A stretch of 35,918 nt of DNA from the NCBI GenBank assembly GCA_024638285.1, contig JAHEKP010000010.1, positions 1 to 35,918 on the forward strand. Reading direction: 5' to 3'. The number at the start of each line of letters is the position of its first letter. Positions within the stretch are counted from its first letter, which is position 1. The position numbers and the translations under genes are program-made. Shown here piece after piece: positions 16,716 to 26,070 of this stretch. Source of the stretch: Cryomorphaceae bacterium. Its GTDB lineage: Bacteria; Bacteroidota; Bacteroidia; Flavobacteriales; Schleiferiaceae. The notes below the pieces were generated by a model. That model saw only the letters and a program-made list of their open reading frames with translations. It was not told the DNA's origin and ran no database searches.

Positions 16716-17146
16716 TCGATAGCCAACTGTTGCGTTACCACACCTGCCTTCTCTAAGAATCGCAAACCGCTATCATCCTTGTACTTATTGATGTAAACTA
16801 AACGGCGAATACCCGCCTGATACACGAGCTTACTGCATTCTTTGCACGGGCTTAATGTCAAATAAAGCGTAGCTCCTTGGGCGGAAGCTGGACTCCCAGC
16901 CACTTTGAGAATGGCATTCGCCTCTGCATGCAGCACATACCATTTGGTATAATTTTCCTCATCTTCACAAGGATTCTCAAACCCAGTAGGCGTTCCGTTA
17001 AATCCATCCGAGATAATCATTCGATCTTTGACAATCAATGCCCCAACTTTTTTGCGGTTGCAATGACTAAGTTGTGCCCACTCCTTCGCCATGCGAAGAT
17101 ATGCCCGATCGTATTTTTGCTGCTTTTGTACTTCTTCTGTCGTCAT
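16712..17146 (-). CDS. dCMP deaminase family protein (ComEB-like)
   Basis: This 144-residue zinc deaminase probably converts dCMP to dUMP, feeding dTMP synthesis. Zinc ligands and the catalytic Glu are in HAEAN (H73, E75) and PCKEC (C101, C104). VGALIVKDRMIISDGFNGTPTGF matches the family's N-terminal substrate region (seen here in two stretches). The protein is shorter than phage T4 dCMP deaminase, close to the common bacterial form. It overlaps the S41 protease gene by 4 nt. The pairing with a protease is conserved in Flavobacteriia as far as I recall and has no obvious functional logic. No clear promoter was found upstream. Confidence 0.93.
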   Translation of the reverse strand: MTTEEVQKQQKYDRAYLRMAKEWAQLSHCNRKKVGALIVKDRMIISDGFNGTPTGFENPCEDEENYTKWYVLHAEANAILKVAGSPASAQGATLYLTLSPCKECSKLVYQAGIRRLVYINKYKDDSGLRFLEKAGVVTQQLAIE

Positions 17147-17238
17147 GAAGCTGTGAATTTAGAACTTTCGGGTCGAAGCGGGGGTAAGGCGTGACCAATT
17201 ATTTTTAGTTCGTGTTAATGGTCGTGGGCTAAAACCAA

Positions 17239-17273
17239 AAAACCCATCTTCGAGCAGGCTCGAGATGGGTTTT
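17239..17273 (-). terminator. Terminator of tRNA-Leu
   Basis: A long stem, AACCCATCT..CGAG with CTCGAGATGGGTT (one bulged base), lies 39 nt beyond the tRNA 3' end. T runs flank it on both strands, and in the minus direction it isolates the tRNA from the dCMP deaminase gene. Confidence 0.85.
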
Positions 17274-17311
17274 TTTTGATTTTCGGCCGTGCAAGCGCTA
17301 CCGAAGTATCG

Positions 17312-17393
17312 TACCTTGGGCGGGAATCGAACCCGCACTCCCGAAGGAACTGGATTTTGAATCCAGCGCGTCTACCAATTCCGCCACCAAGGC
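17312..17393 (-). tRNA. tRNA-Leu, anticodon CAA
   Basis: An 82-nt class II tRNA read on the minus strand. It starts GCCTTGGTGGCGGAATTGG, typical of bacterial tRNA-Leu. The anticodon arm is CTGGA-TTCAAAA-TCCAG with CAA at the anticodon. The long variable arm has a TTCG loop, and the T arm is GCGGG-TTCGATT-CCCGC. The acceptor stem has one G-U pair (first base with T at 17313). The 3' CCA is not encoded, so it must be added after transcription. Confidence 0.96.
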
Positions 17394-17410
17394 AGGGTAG
17401 AATTGGACGG

Positions 17411-17418
17411 CAAAAATA
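17411..17418 (-). promoter_or_regulatory. Promoter -7 element of tRNA-Leu
   Basis: TATTTTTG on the minus strand fits TAnnTTTG, 17 nt before the tRNA. A TTA lies 20 nt further upstream as a possible weak -33 element. Confidence 0.55.
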
Positions 17419-17502
17419 CAGGGGTTTTCGAATTCTCCTAACATTTGAAAGAAAGAATTTTAATCCCACATAGAATTAGATGTGTTTTTCTGTTCTTTTA
17501 CT

Positions 17503-17526
17503 TACATTTGCACCCCTCTTCGGAGG
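17503..17526 (+). promoter_or_regulatory. Promoter and leader hairpin of prs-rplY-pth
   Basis: TACATTTG (17503-17510) fits TAnnTTTG perfectly. Directly after it, CCTC-TTCG-GAGG (17515-17526) forms a stable UUCG-capped hairpin at or near the 5' end of the mRNA, about 40 nt ahead of the prs ATG. It could protect the transcript or affect initiation. Confidence 0.6.
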
Positions 17527-17564
17527 AGCTTAAACCGCTAGAATAACACTGATACACAGCACAG

Positions 17565-18497
17565 ATGGTACCTGAAGCTAAAATTTTTGCCGGTAGACAC
17601 ACGATGCACCTAGCAACACAGATTGCTGAGCGCTACGGTATACCTATGGGAAATGTGAAAATCACAGAATTTAGCGACGGTGAAATTTGCCCTTCTTTTG
17701 AGGAGACTGTGCGCGGTACCCGCGTGTTTTTAATTCAAAGCACCAACCCTCCAGCAGATAATTTGATGGAGCTACTTATGCTTTGTGATGCCGCTAAACG
17801 TGCTTCTGCAAAACACATCACTGCGGTTATTCCTTATTTCGGGCTTGCGCGTCAAGACCGAAAAGACAAACCTAGAGTACCCATAGGCGCAAAATTGGCA
17901 GCTAAGATGCTCATGGCAGCTGGCGCAACGCGTGTGATGACCATGGACCTGCACGCTGATCAAATTCAGGGATTTTTTGAAGTACCTGTAGATCATTTGT
18001 TCAGCTCTGCTTTATTTATCCAGGATATTGAAAAAATGAAACTGGGTGATTTGTGTATCGCCTCTCCTGATATGGGAGGTGCAAAACGTGCGCATGCGTA
18101 TGGAAGCAAATTAGAAGCAGAAGTAGTGATTTGCTACAAACAACGCAAGAAAGCCAATGTCATTGATATGATGACAGTTATCGGAGAGGTTGAGGGCAAA
18201 AATGTCATTCTCGTAGACGATATGGTTGATACCGGCGGCACATTGTGTAAAGCTGCCGAAATGTTAAAAGAAAAAGGCGCAAAAACTGTTCGTGCGTATT
18301 GTACGCACGGTGTTTTGAGCGGTCCAGCACAAGAGCGCATAGCGCAGAGTGCATTAGAGGAATTGGTAATTACAGATACCATTCCTCAAACCAGTGAGAA
18401 CCCAAAGATCCGTGTGATCTCCGTTGCTGAAATGTTTGCTCAGGTGATGAAAAATGTTCACCACCATGAGAGTATTTCAGGACACTTTATAATGTAA
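17565..18497 (+). CDS. prs: Ribose-phosphate pyrophosphokinase (PRPP synthetase)
   Basis: Makes phosphoribosyl pyrophosphate from ribose 5-phosphate and ATP, feeding nucleotide, NAD, His and Trp synthesis. The 310 residues are full length for the class I enzyme. Signatures are EFSDGEICPSFEETVRG (start of the flexible binding region), IPYFGLARQDRKDKPR (ATP loop), DLHADQIQGFF (metal/PRPP site) and the PRPP loop VDDMVDTGGTL. It is first in an operon with rplY (21-nt gap), pth and the SMUG2-like gene; prs-rplY-pth is a widespread arrangement. Confidence 0.98.
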   Translation: MVPEAKIFAGRHTMHLATQIAERYGIPMGNVKITEFSDGEICPSFEETVRGTRVFLIQSTNPPADNLMELLMLCDAAKRASAKHITAVIPYFGLARQDRKDKPRVPIGAKLAAKMLMAAGATRVMTMDLHADQIQGFFEVPVDHLFSSALFIQDIEKMKLGDLCIASPDMGGAKRAHAYGSKLEAEVVICYKQRKKANVIDMMTVIGEVEGKNVILVDDMVDTGGTLCKAAEMLKEKGAKTVRAYCTHGVLSGPAQERIAQSALEELVITDTIPQTSENPKIRVISVAEMFAQVMKNVHHHESISGHFIM

Positions 18498-18518
18498 TAC
18501 CAGAATAAACTAGATCAG

Positions 18519-19139
18519 ATGAAGTCTGTTGAAATTCAAGGAAACGAAAGAACCAACTTTGGTTCTAAGTACGCTCAACTAGAGCGCAAAGCGGGCAACG
18601 TACCGTGTGTTATTTACGGTGGCGAAGCACCAATTCACTTCTCTGCACCTACACTAGCCTTCAAAGGCTTGGTATACACTGCTGAGGCAAAAACTGCGAA
18701 AATAACTGTAGGAGGTTCTACGGTTGAAGCTGTGATTCAAGATTTACAGTTTCATCCAGTAACTGACCATCTGATGCACATTGACTTCATCCAATTGGTA
18801 GAAGGCAAGCCTGTAACAATGGACATTCCAGTTATCCTAAACGGTCAAGCACGTGGTGTATTGAACGGTGGTAAGTTGAAAAGTGTTCTTCGCAAGCTTA
18901 GTGTTCGCGCAGTACCAGGTCAATTGCCAGAAAGCATTGAATTAGATATTACCAACCTTAGAATTGGTAAGTCAATTCGTGTAAGCGATGTGACGCCTGA
19001 AGGATACGAAATCCTCAATGCAACGACTGCGGTTATCGTTACCATCAAGAAAGCACGTGGTGCTGTCGATGATAGTGAGGAAGAAGAAGCAGGCGCTGAA
19101 GAAGTTGCTGCAGAAGGCGCTGAAGCTGCTGCAGAATAA
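18519..19139 (+). CDS. rplY: 50S ribosomal protein L25, long CTC form
   Basis: Binds 5S rRNA in the central protuberance of the large subunit. The 206 residues contain the N-terminal L25 domain (1 to about 90, with [25 protein letters not shown] split across the RNA-binding strand region) and the C-terminal TL5/CTC beta domain (about 95-180, [17 protein letters not shown]). A very acidic, Ala/Glu-rich tail (about 183-206) ends the protein, as is common in long L25 proteins. It lies between prs and pth. Confidence 0.96.
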   Translation: MKSVEIQGNERTNFGSKYAQLERKAGNVPCVIYGGEAPIHFSAPTLAFKGLVYTAEAKTAKITVGGSTVEAVIQDLQFHPVTDHLMHIDFIQLVEGKPVTMDIPVILNGQARGVLNGGKLKSVLRKLSVRAVPGQLPESIELDITNLRIGKSIRVSDVTPEGYEILNATTAVIVTIKKARGAVDDSEEEEAGAEEVAAEGAEAAAE

Positions 19140-19156
19140 TTTTTACCTTTACGGGT

Positions 19157-19723
19157 ATGAAGAAATTCCTCATTGTAGGCCTAGGTAATCCTGGTGCTGA
19201 ATATGAAAATACCCGTCATAACATAGGTTTTTTGACATTGGACGCCTTCGCGAAGGCGTCCAATGTTGTTTTTGAGCCTGGGCGCTACGCGCTGACGGCA
19301 GTCGCTAAAATTAAGGGTCGTACATTCCGTTTGATCAAGCCTACCACCTTCATGAACCTTAGTGGAAATGCAGTCCGCTATTGGATGCAGGAGGAAAACA
19401 TTCCCATTGAAAATGTTTTAGTCGTCGTTGATGACCTCGCATTACCGCTGGGTGCGGTTCGCATACGCGAAAAGGGTTCCGATGCGGGACACAATGGTTT
19501 AAAAGACATTCAAGCTAAATTGGGCCGTAACGACTATCCGAGACTAAAATTCGGCATTGGTAACGACTTTCCTAAAGGTGGTCAAGTCGACTTTGTGCTC
19601 GGTGAGTGGAATACAGATGAAATGCTCGACCTTCCTGAACTTATAGTGCACTGTGTTAATGCCATCCAAAGCTTTGCACTTGCAGGGACGAAACTCACCA
19701 TGACCCAATTCAATAAAAAATGA
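19157..19723 (+). CDS. pth: Peptidyl-tRNA hydrolase
   Basis: Releases tRNA from prematurely dropped peptidyl-tRNA. The 188 residues are full length. N11 (GLGNPG), catalytic H21 (ENTRHNIGF), the FMNLSG segment, [11 protein letters not shown] and [11 protein letters not shown] are all present. Codons 27-37 ([11 protein letters not shown]) lie on a 32-bp perfect DNA palindrome, directly after the catalytic His motif. The reading frame and the rest of the protein are normal, so the palindrome is tolerated. The stop overlaps the next gene by 4 nt. Confidence 0.97.
   Translation: MKKFLIVGLGNPGAEYENTRHNIGFLTLDAFAKASNVVFEPGRYALTAVAKIKGRTFRLIKPTTFMNLSGNAVRYWMQEENIPIENVLVVVDDLALPLGAVRIREKGSDAGHNGLKDIQAKLGRNDYPRLKFGIGNDFPKGGQVDFVLGEWNTDEMLDLPELIVHCVNAIQSFALAGTKLTMTQFNKK
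19235..19266. repeat. 32-bp perfect palindrome inside pth
   Basis: The half ACATTGGACGCCTTCG is followed at once by its exact reverse complement, with no spacer (centre 19250/19251). The bases just outside do not extend the symmetry. The core GCCTTCGCGAAGGC recalls short palindromes that I believe are dispersed in flavobacterial genomes, often encoding DAFAKA-like peptides. That comparison is from memory. Confidence 0.95.
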
Positions 19724-20406
19724 CCAAGGCCCAGCGCATCTTGGCCTTTTATTATGGGTTAGACTTTGACCATGCATACCTGGAAGAAGATCTAGCTGTT
19801 CTCAATCCTTTTGAAGGCACGAGTCCCGAGCAAGAGCGTGCACTCTCCGATTTCTATCACACTTTTTATAGCGATAATAAACCGCGAAATCTGATTCTTG
19901 GAATCAATCCAGGAAGGCTTGGTGCTGGAGCAACAGGTATTCCTTTTACAGACACCAAACGTCTTAATGAATGCGGAATTCCTTTTGATGCCTTTAGTAC
20001 GCACGAACCCAGCGCTGTTTTTGTCTACGAAGCAATAAATGCCTTTGGAGGAGCCGCAACGTTTTATCGTGATTTCTTCATAGGCTCCGTCTGCCCTTTG
20101 GGATTTACCGTGCGCAAGAAAGGGAATTGGGTCAATTTCAATTATTACGACCGCACTAGTTTCGCAAAAGCGCTTGCTCCTTATTTATTGGAGCAGATTC
20201 GCGCGCAAATTGAATTGGCGGGAAAGAACGAGCGCATCATCGTCTTTGGTACAGGAAAGAATCTAAAATTTCTGACCCAATTAAACAAGGAATTTAATTT
20301 CACCCCCGAATTGGTCGCCTTAGAACATCCTCGTTACATCATGCAATACAAATACCGCGATCGAGAAACGTACATAGCGAAATACCTTAAAGCCTTTTCC
20401 TTATGA
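19720..20406 (+). CDS. SMUG2-like uracil-DNA glycosylase family protein (DUF4918)
   Basis: The 228 residues match the SMUG2 group of the uracil-DNA glycosylase superfamily, found mainly in Bacteroidota, which removes uracil and related damaged bases from DNA. The first active-site motif is [18 protein letters not shown] (61-78). The second, in the position of the HPSPR-type loop, is [10 protein letters not shown] near the C-terminus. The SVCPLGF segment lies between. Assignment rests on these motifs and overall layout. It overlaps pth by 4 nt (ATGA) and is last in the prs operon; its TGA opens a hairpin. Confidence 0.85.
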   Translation: MTKAQRILAFYYGLDFDHAYLEEDLAVLNPFEGTSPEQERALSDFYHTFYSDNKPRNLILGINPGRLGAGATGIPFTDTKRLNECGIPFDAFSTHEPSAVFVYEAINAFGGAATFYRDFFIGSVCPLGFTVRKKGNWVNFNYYDRTSFAKALAPYLLEQIRAQIELAGKNERIIVFGTGKNLKFLTQLNKEFNFTPELVALEHPRYIMQYKYRDRETYIAKYLKAFSL

Positions 20407-20442
20407 CGCACCGTTGCGTCAGTCGCTGCATTTAGGAGCGAC
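20404..20442 (+). other. Two hairpins in the 3' UTR of the SMUG2-like gene
   Basis: TGACGCA-CCGT-TGCGTCA (20404-20421) begins at the stop codon itself, and GTCGCT-N9-AGCGAC (20422-20442) follows with no gap. Neither has a T run; the true terminator lies 36 nt further on. They may be 3'-end stabilisers. Confidence 0.6.
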
Positions 20443-20477
20443 CATTTCGCCATAAGTGGACAATTTATGTTATAAAA

Positions 20478-20503
20478 AAAGCCACCCCAATTGGAGTGGC
20501 TTT
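20478..20503. terminator. Bidirectional terminator between the SMUG2-like gene and groEL
   Basis: The stem AAAGCCAC (20478-20485) / GTGGCTTT (20496-20503) has an inner CC/GG pair and a small loop. A poly-T is formed on the minus strand by the A run at 20474-20480; on the plus strand the tail is TTTCGCATTT. Confidence 0.8.
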
Positions 20504-20530
20504 CGCATTTATTCCGTTCTGGAAAGTGTA

Positions 20531-22165
<1,635 letters not shown>

Positions 22166-22184
22166 TTATGGTTTTTTCGTTTGA

Positions 22185-22463
22185 TTAAACTATTGCCATG
22201 ATGTCTGCCTCACGCATAATGAGGTAATCACCATTTTCATATTTGAACTCCGTGCCGCTGTACTTACCGTACAATACGACATCACCAACATTTACCGTCA
22301 TGGGCTCATCTTTTTTACCTGGGCCCACGGCGACTACCGTACCTTTTTGAGGCTTCTCTTGCGCTGTATCCGGGATAATGATCCCCGATGCAGTCGTAGT
22401 TTCAGCAGCTGCAGGTTCAATAATTACTCTGTCAGCTAATGGACGAATGTTTAAATCTGCCAT
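22185..22463 (-). CDS. groES: Co-chaperonin GroES, 10 kDa
   Basis: The lid of the GroEL chamber. The 92 residues are complete: [21 protein letters not shown] with the mobile loop (about 16-32, TASGIIIPD), then VVAVGPGK and [11 protein letters not shown]. It is the first gene of the groES-groEL operon. The upstream region holds no CIRCE element, but it does have a pair of TGACAC repeats and a weak AACGTTTG -7 candidate. Confidence 0.98.
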   Translation of the reverse strand: MADLNIRPLADRVIIEPAAAETTTASGIIIPDTAQEKPQKGTVVAVGPGKKDEPMTVNVGDVVLYGKYSGTEFKYENGDYLIMREADIMAIV

Positions 22464-22513
22464 GATTTATGTTTTTAGTTAACTATTCAATGCTACTACA
22501 AGGAATTTTATGC

Positions 22514-22562
22514 CAAACGTTTTACTGTGTCAGAGTGTCATCGCGCGGCAGCCGCCGCGCGA
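22514..22562 (-). promoter_or_regulatory. groES upstream region: TGACAC repeats and GC-rich hairpin
   Basis: On the minus strand, TGACAC-TC-TGACAC (22527-22540) stands just upstream of AACGTTTG (22514-22521), a two-mismatch-or-less relative of TAnnTTTG. Next to it is a 9-bp GC-rich stem TCGCGCGGC/GCCGCGCGA (22541-22562) with a 4-nt loop, which may be a second terminator behind secG or an operator. Confidence 0.35.
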
Positions 22563-22586
22563 AATTTTGGCACCAAAAAACAAAAA

Positions 22587-22611
22587 GCCCGCGCAGCGAA
22601 GCTGCGCGGGC
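22587..22611 (-). terminator. Terminator of the miaB-secG operon
   Basis: An 11-bp GC-rich perfect stem (22587-22597 with 22601-22611) closes a GAA loop and on the minus strand runs into TTTTTGTTTTTT. It lies 26 nt after the secG stop. Confidence 0.93.
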
Positions 22612-22636
22612 CTTATACTAAAGTCAAATTGACGTA

Positions 22637-23011
22637 TTACTCAACGCTCTCTGGCATTCCCTCTAACGGCGCGTCACCAGTAGGCGATTCCTCACCCGCA
22701 GGTGCTGCAGGCATCTGTGGCTGGAATGGCATGGCGTCCTCAACTTGCTCGTTAATTAGCGTATCCTCCAACATGACTTCACCATCCGTTGAAACTAGGT
22801 TCATTCCGATCACGAGAACAAACAAACCTATTACCAAAGCCCAAGTAGCTTTATCTAAAAAGTCTGTTGTCTTCTTCACGCCACCCAGCATTTGTGGGCT
22901 ATCACCACCAAAAGCAGCGCTTAGGCCACCGCCTTTAGGATTTTGAACGAGAATCACCAAAACGAGTAGGATCGACACTACTACGATCAAAATGGAGAAT
23001 AATGCTATCAT
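22637..23011 (-). CDS. secG: Preprotein translocase subunit SecG
   Basis: Small inner-membrane subunit of the SecYEG protein-export channel. Two membrane helices (about 2-23 and 56-75) flank the family loop with [13 protein letters not shown] (24-36). The tail after residue 75 is acidic and Pro/Ala-rich ([16 protein letters not shown]), which lengthens it to 124 residues. The start overlaps the upstream TPR gene stop by 4 nt. It is last in the miaB operon. Confidence 0.95.
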   Translation of the reverse strand: MIALFSILIVVVSILLVLVILVQNPKGGGLSAAFGGDSPQMLGGVKKTTDFLDKATWALVIGLFVLVIGMNLVSTDGEVMLEDTLINEQVEDAMPFQPQMPAAPAGEESPTGDAPLEGMPESVE

Positions 23012-24309
23012 GAGTTCTTTTCTTTCTTAATTGCTCTAATTCGGTCGGCAAAGAAACTACTTTTTTCCGGGTATTTCAAACTTAGTACCTCGTAGGATTT
23101 AATTGCTTTATCAAAAAGCCCCTGCTTCAAGTAAATCTCTGCCAATGTTTCGGTTACGAAGCGGCCTTGGCCATCTGCTTCGAGACTAAATACATTGATT
23201 TTTCCATCGCGCTTGTTCCCCTCAAACTTGGGCAACTCACGGATAATTTTTTTAATATCTGGTCCCGCAGTATTCGCTTTTTTACCGGCCGGCACTTCCA
23301 CTGGCGCTAAACTAGTTTCTGCATTGAGCCACTGCAAGAAGGACGCCTTTTCACTAAACGGCATTTCACGTTCTTCAGGGGTCTCCCATGCAGGCGCTTT
23401 TGAAAGCTCCAATACTTTTGGAGTATGCGCCGTTGGCACCTCTTCTAAATCGGTTTCCAATTCAAAAGAAGGTACATCCACTACTATTTCATCCGATTTC
23501 TTTTCTAAATCCAATTGAACTGAAGTCTGCTTCTCAGATACTTCTTCATTTTTGCTCGCCTTTGCAGCGGAAAACTTATCGGCACTTTTTGCTTCAGTTA
23601 CCGCGTGGTCTAAAGCCACCACCTCAGCCTGTTTTGGTTCATCCACAAGTATCGGCTCTGCTGCACGAGGTGCATTCTCTATCGATTCAGATGGTTTTGC
23701 TGCTGGAGCAATCGCAGGAAGGGCATTCTCCGCGGGTTCAGACGGTTTTACTGCTGGAACCTTGTGCGGCTCAGGAGCTGAAGCGGCCTCATTACCGCGC
23801 AAGGCCCGAGACCTCAAAATGGCATTTCTAACGGCCTCAGGCAAATGAGAGAGATCCTCGGGTACAGCAGTCGCTTTTTTCGGAGTCGAAGATTTCCGCA
23901 AATCCGTTTTAACACGAGGAGCAGGTTTCTTAACTGAAGCTTTAGGCACTTCGCTCTTTTTGGCCTCCACTTCAACCTTCTTAGGTTGCTTCGCTTTCGG
24001 TGGGACGGCGATTTCTTCAGTAGGCTTGACAACAGAAGGACTACTCGAGCTAACTTCACGTGCCGTGGACAGCTCTGTATTGCTTTCGTAATAAACCTTA
24101 AGAGCCTCACGGTTAGGCGTAGCGATCGCAGTACGCTTAACCTGGGCCGGTAACAAATAACTTTCTTGCTGTTGCAACGCCTTCATATAGAGCGCTTGAA
24201 GCGGCGCTGCATAAGGAAAATCCGATACCGCTTGTTTAAGCATCGCAAGCTCCGTCGCGTTTAAACGCTCAGGATAGGTATACAATTCTTCGATTTTCTT
24301 TGCGTTCAT
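23008..24309 (-). CDS. Ala/Pro/Lys-rich protein with C-terminal TPR-like helices
   Basis: A 433-residue protein with no known enzymatic motif. The N-terminal 75 residues are helical ([33 protein letters not shown]). A long low-complexity middle follows, basic at about 95-155 ([14 protein letters not shown]), then Ala/Pro/Glu-rich to about 330. The C-terminus has a TPR-like hairpin ([27 protein letters not shown]). There is no signal peptide or membrane helix, so it is probably cytoplasmic. The gene sits between lptE and secG, a position I recall as conserved in Bacteroidota, suggesting a role linked to envelope biogenesis (inference). The start abuts the lptE stop. Confidence 0.8.
   Translation of the reverse strand: MNAKKIEELYTYPERLNATELAMLKQAVSDFPYAAPLQALYMKALQQQESYLLPAQVKRTAIATPNREALKVYYESNTELSTAREVSSSSPSVVKPTEEIAVPPKAKQPKKVEVEAKKSEVPKASVKKPAPRVKTDLRKSSTPKKATAVPEDLSHLPEAVRNAILRSRALRGNEAASAPEPHKVPAVKPSEPAENALPAIAPAAKPSESIENAPRAAEPILVDEPKQAEVVALDHAVTEAKSADKFSAAKASKNEEVSEKQTSVQLDLEKKSDEIVVDVPSFELETDLEEVPTAHTPKVLELSKAPAWETPEEREMPFSEKASFLQWLNAETSLAPVEVPAGKKANTAGPDIKKIIRELPKFEGNKRDGKINVFSLEADGQGRFVTETLAEIYLKQGLFDKAIKSYEVLSLKYPEKSSFFADRIRAIKKEKNS
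23672..23773. repeat. Imperfect 51-bp tandem duplication in the TPR-like gene
   Basis: Two adjacent 51-bp units (starting at GCATTCTC, 23672 and 23723) are similar over about 38 bp and encode 17-residue repeats of the type [17 protein letters not shown] / [15 protein letters not shown]. They mark expansion within the low-complexity linker. Confidence 0.65.
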
Positions 24310-24813
24310 CTACCAATTAGCAATCGCCCGGTTTAAAATATCTTCAGTCAATTCTTTGATGATCTCCGCCGCCAATTCCGTTTCAATATCGGAAAAATTC
24401 AAATCTGCATCGTAATCTCTAGATCGGCTAAAGCGTTGCTCAAAACTGTTTTCATCCGAGATGCTGTTCTCAAAGGAAACCTTCACAGCAATGGTAAAAC
24501 GCATCTGCGCAACCTCACTAGGGCCTCGTGCGGCTTGTGGACGTAAACTGTAGTCTGCAATGGCCCCTGAAAACTCCATATCCGCTGGACCTTCGACCAA
24601 ACGCAATGAGGTTTGTTGTACAAAGATGTCTTTCAACGATTCAGTAAAAATCTGTGACATCTCAGGGTTCACAATAGAAGCCGTATTGTCAAAGAAATCT
24701 ACATTTAATGTTTTTGCCTCCCCGACATTTCCTCCAGTAAAGCTGTACCCCCCCTTACATCCTGATAGGATGAAGAGAAACAACATTGCAGTAAGTAAAC
24801 GACTTAGGCGCAT
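24310..24813 (-). CDS. lptE: LptE-like LPS assembly lipoprotein
   Basis: The 167-residue protein starts with a lipoprotein signal peptide (lipobox LSGC, Cys 19). GGYSFTGGNVGEAKTLNVDFFDN and the RLVEGPADMEFSGAI segment fit the Bacteroidota LptE family, which plugs the LptD barrel and helps insert lipopolysaccharide in the outer membrane (each stretch quoted is contiguous here). The C-terminal half (YDADLNFSDIETELAAEIIKELTEDI in two parts) ends in the family's amphipathic helix. It overlaps the sigma-54 activator stop by one base and is followed by the TPR-like gene. Confidence 0.88.
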   Translation of the reverse strand: MRLSRLLTAMLFLFILSGCKGGYSFTGGNVGEAKTLNVDFFDNTASIVNPEMSQIFTESLKDIFVQQTSLRLVEGPADMEFSGAIADYSLRPQAARGPSEVAQMRFTIAVKVSFENSISDENSFEQRFSRSRDYDADLNFSDIETELAAEIIKELTEDILNRAIANW

Positions 24814-26057
24814 TATTCTAGATTGTATTGTTTAATCTTCCGGTACAAGGTACGTTCGGATATGCCCAACTCTTTGGCAGCAGCCTTACGTTTTCCTTGC
24901 GTCTTATCTAATGCCTTTTTGATCAATTCAATTTCTTTGTCGACCAGGCTCAAATTCTCAATTTCTATCGTATGCTCATCGTCCTCAAACGCATCATATT
25001 CATCCGGATTTACAAAGGAAACGTCGTTAGATCCATTTCCCGTATAGGAGGATACGGAGGAACGCTCGGCATATTCAGTGCCAATTTGTGGGTATTCACG
25101 TTGTACCCCTTCATAAAAGCCCTCGCCGTTATGTACCGCCTTCTTTAAGGCATTTAATTCTGAACGCATGTCAAACAAAAGTTTGTACAGCGCTTCACGC
25201 TCTTTTGCAAAATCTGCATTGCTAACCCCGTCACTAACTCGGGAATTGGCCAACGCAGGTAGATTGGGTGCATCTACTTCGGGCAAATAGGCCTTGAGTA
25301 CTTCCTTACCCACTAGACGCGTCGTTTCAATCACACTCATTTGCTCTGCGAGATTTCGCAACTGACGAATATTTCCCGGCCACCGGTAATGCTCCAACAA
25401 CCGAACTGCCTCATCGTCTAAGCGAAGTGGTGGAAGATGGTATTTATTCGCAAAGTCAGCGGCAAATTTTCGGAATAGCAAATGAATGTCTGAAGGCCGT
25501 TCCCGCAATGGCGGCAGATGAATTTCTACGGTGTTTAATCGGTAATACAAATCCTCACGGAATTTGTGATTTTTAATGGCATTGATCATACCTACATTCG
25601 TGGCTCCTACAACGCGTACATCAATTTTATTTGCACGGGAGGCTCCCACGCGAATGAACTCGCCAGTCTCCAAAACTCGCAGCAAACGCACCTGAGAAGG
25701 CATGGGCAGCTCGCCCACCTCATCTAAAAAGATCGTACCTGCATCCGCCTCCTCAAAATAGCCTTTACGCGCTCCAGTTGCTCCGGTGAACGCACCTTTT
25801 TCATGACCGAAAAGCTCCGAATCTATAGTTCCCTCTGGAATAGCACCACAGTTTACAGCAATGTATGGATTGTGTTTTCTATGGCTTAACGCATGAATAA
25901 TTTTTGGTATGCTCTCTTTACCCACACCACTCTCGCCGGTAACGAGCACGCTGATGTCCGTCGGAGCAACTTGAACGGCCTTCTCTAAGGCTCGGTCCAG
26001 TAATGGACTTACCCCAATAATTCCGAAACGTTGTTTTATGCTCTTGATATCTGACAT
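24813..26057 (-). CDS. Sigma-54-interacting transcriptional activator without receiver domain
   Basis: The 414-residue protein starts almost directly with the AAA+ domain (about 12-240). Walker A is GESGVGKE (41-48), the sigma-54 contact loop is GAFTGA (88-93) and Walker B is TIFLDEVGEL (108-117). A low-complexity linker with DEYDAFEDDEHTIEIE follows. A Fis-type helix-turn-helix closes the protein (LGISERTLYRKIKQYNLE). No receiver, GAF or other N-terminal sensor is present, so its activity must be controlled by amount or by partners. The gene is locked between miaB (13-nt gap) and lptE (1-nt overlap). Its targets are unknown; no -24/-12 promoter was recognised in the window. Confidence 0.93.
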   Translation of the reverse strand: MSDIKSIKQRFGIIGVSPLLDRALEKAVQVAPTDISVLVTGESGVGKESIPKIIHALSHRKHNPYIAVNCGAIPEGTIDSELFGHEKGAFTGATGARKGYFEEADAGTIFLDEVGELPMPSQVRLLRVLETGEFIRVGASRANKIDVRVVGATNVGMINAIKNHKFREDLYYRLNTVEIHLPPLRERPSDIHLLFRKFAADFANKYHLPPLRLDDEAVRLLEHYRWPGNIRQLRNLAEQMSVIETTRLVGKEVLKAYLPEVDAPNLPALANSRVSDGVSNADFAKEREALYKLLFDMRSELNALKKAVHNGEGFYEGVQREYPQIGTEYAERSSVSSYTGNGSNDVSFVNPDEYDAFEDDEHTIEIENLSLVDKEIELIKKALDKTQGKRKAAAKELGISERTLYRKIKQYNLE

Positions 26058-26070
26058 GGGTCCAATTCTT

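Noticed and set aside
17215-17469. 84-codon minus-strand frame across tRNA-Leu
   Set aside because: It is read through a tRNA and its terminator; it is not a gene.
22541-22562. GC-rich hairpin before groES as a CIRCE element
   Set aside because: Sequence and loop length differ from the CIRCE consensus.
23388-23831. 147-codon plus-strand frame opposite the TPR-like gene
   Set aside because: It is a by-product of the low-complexity composition of the real gene; it has no domain and no upstream signals.
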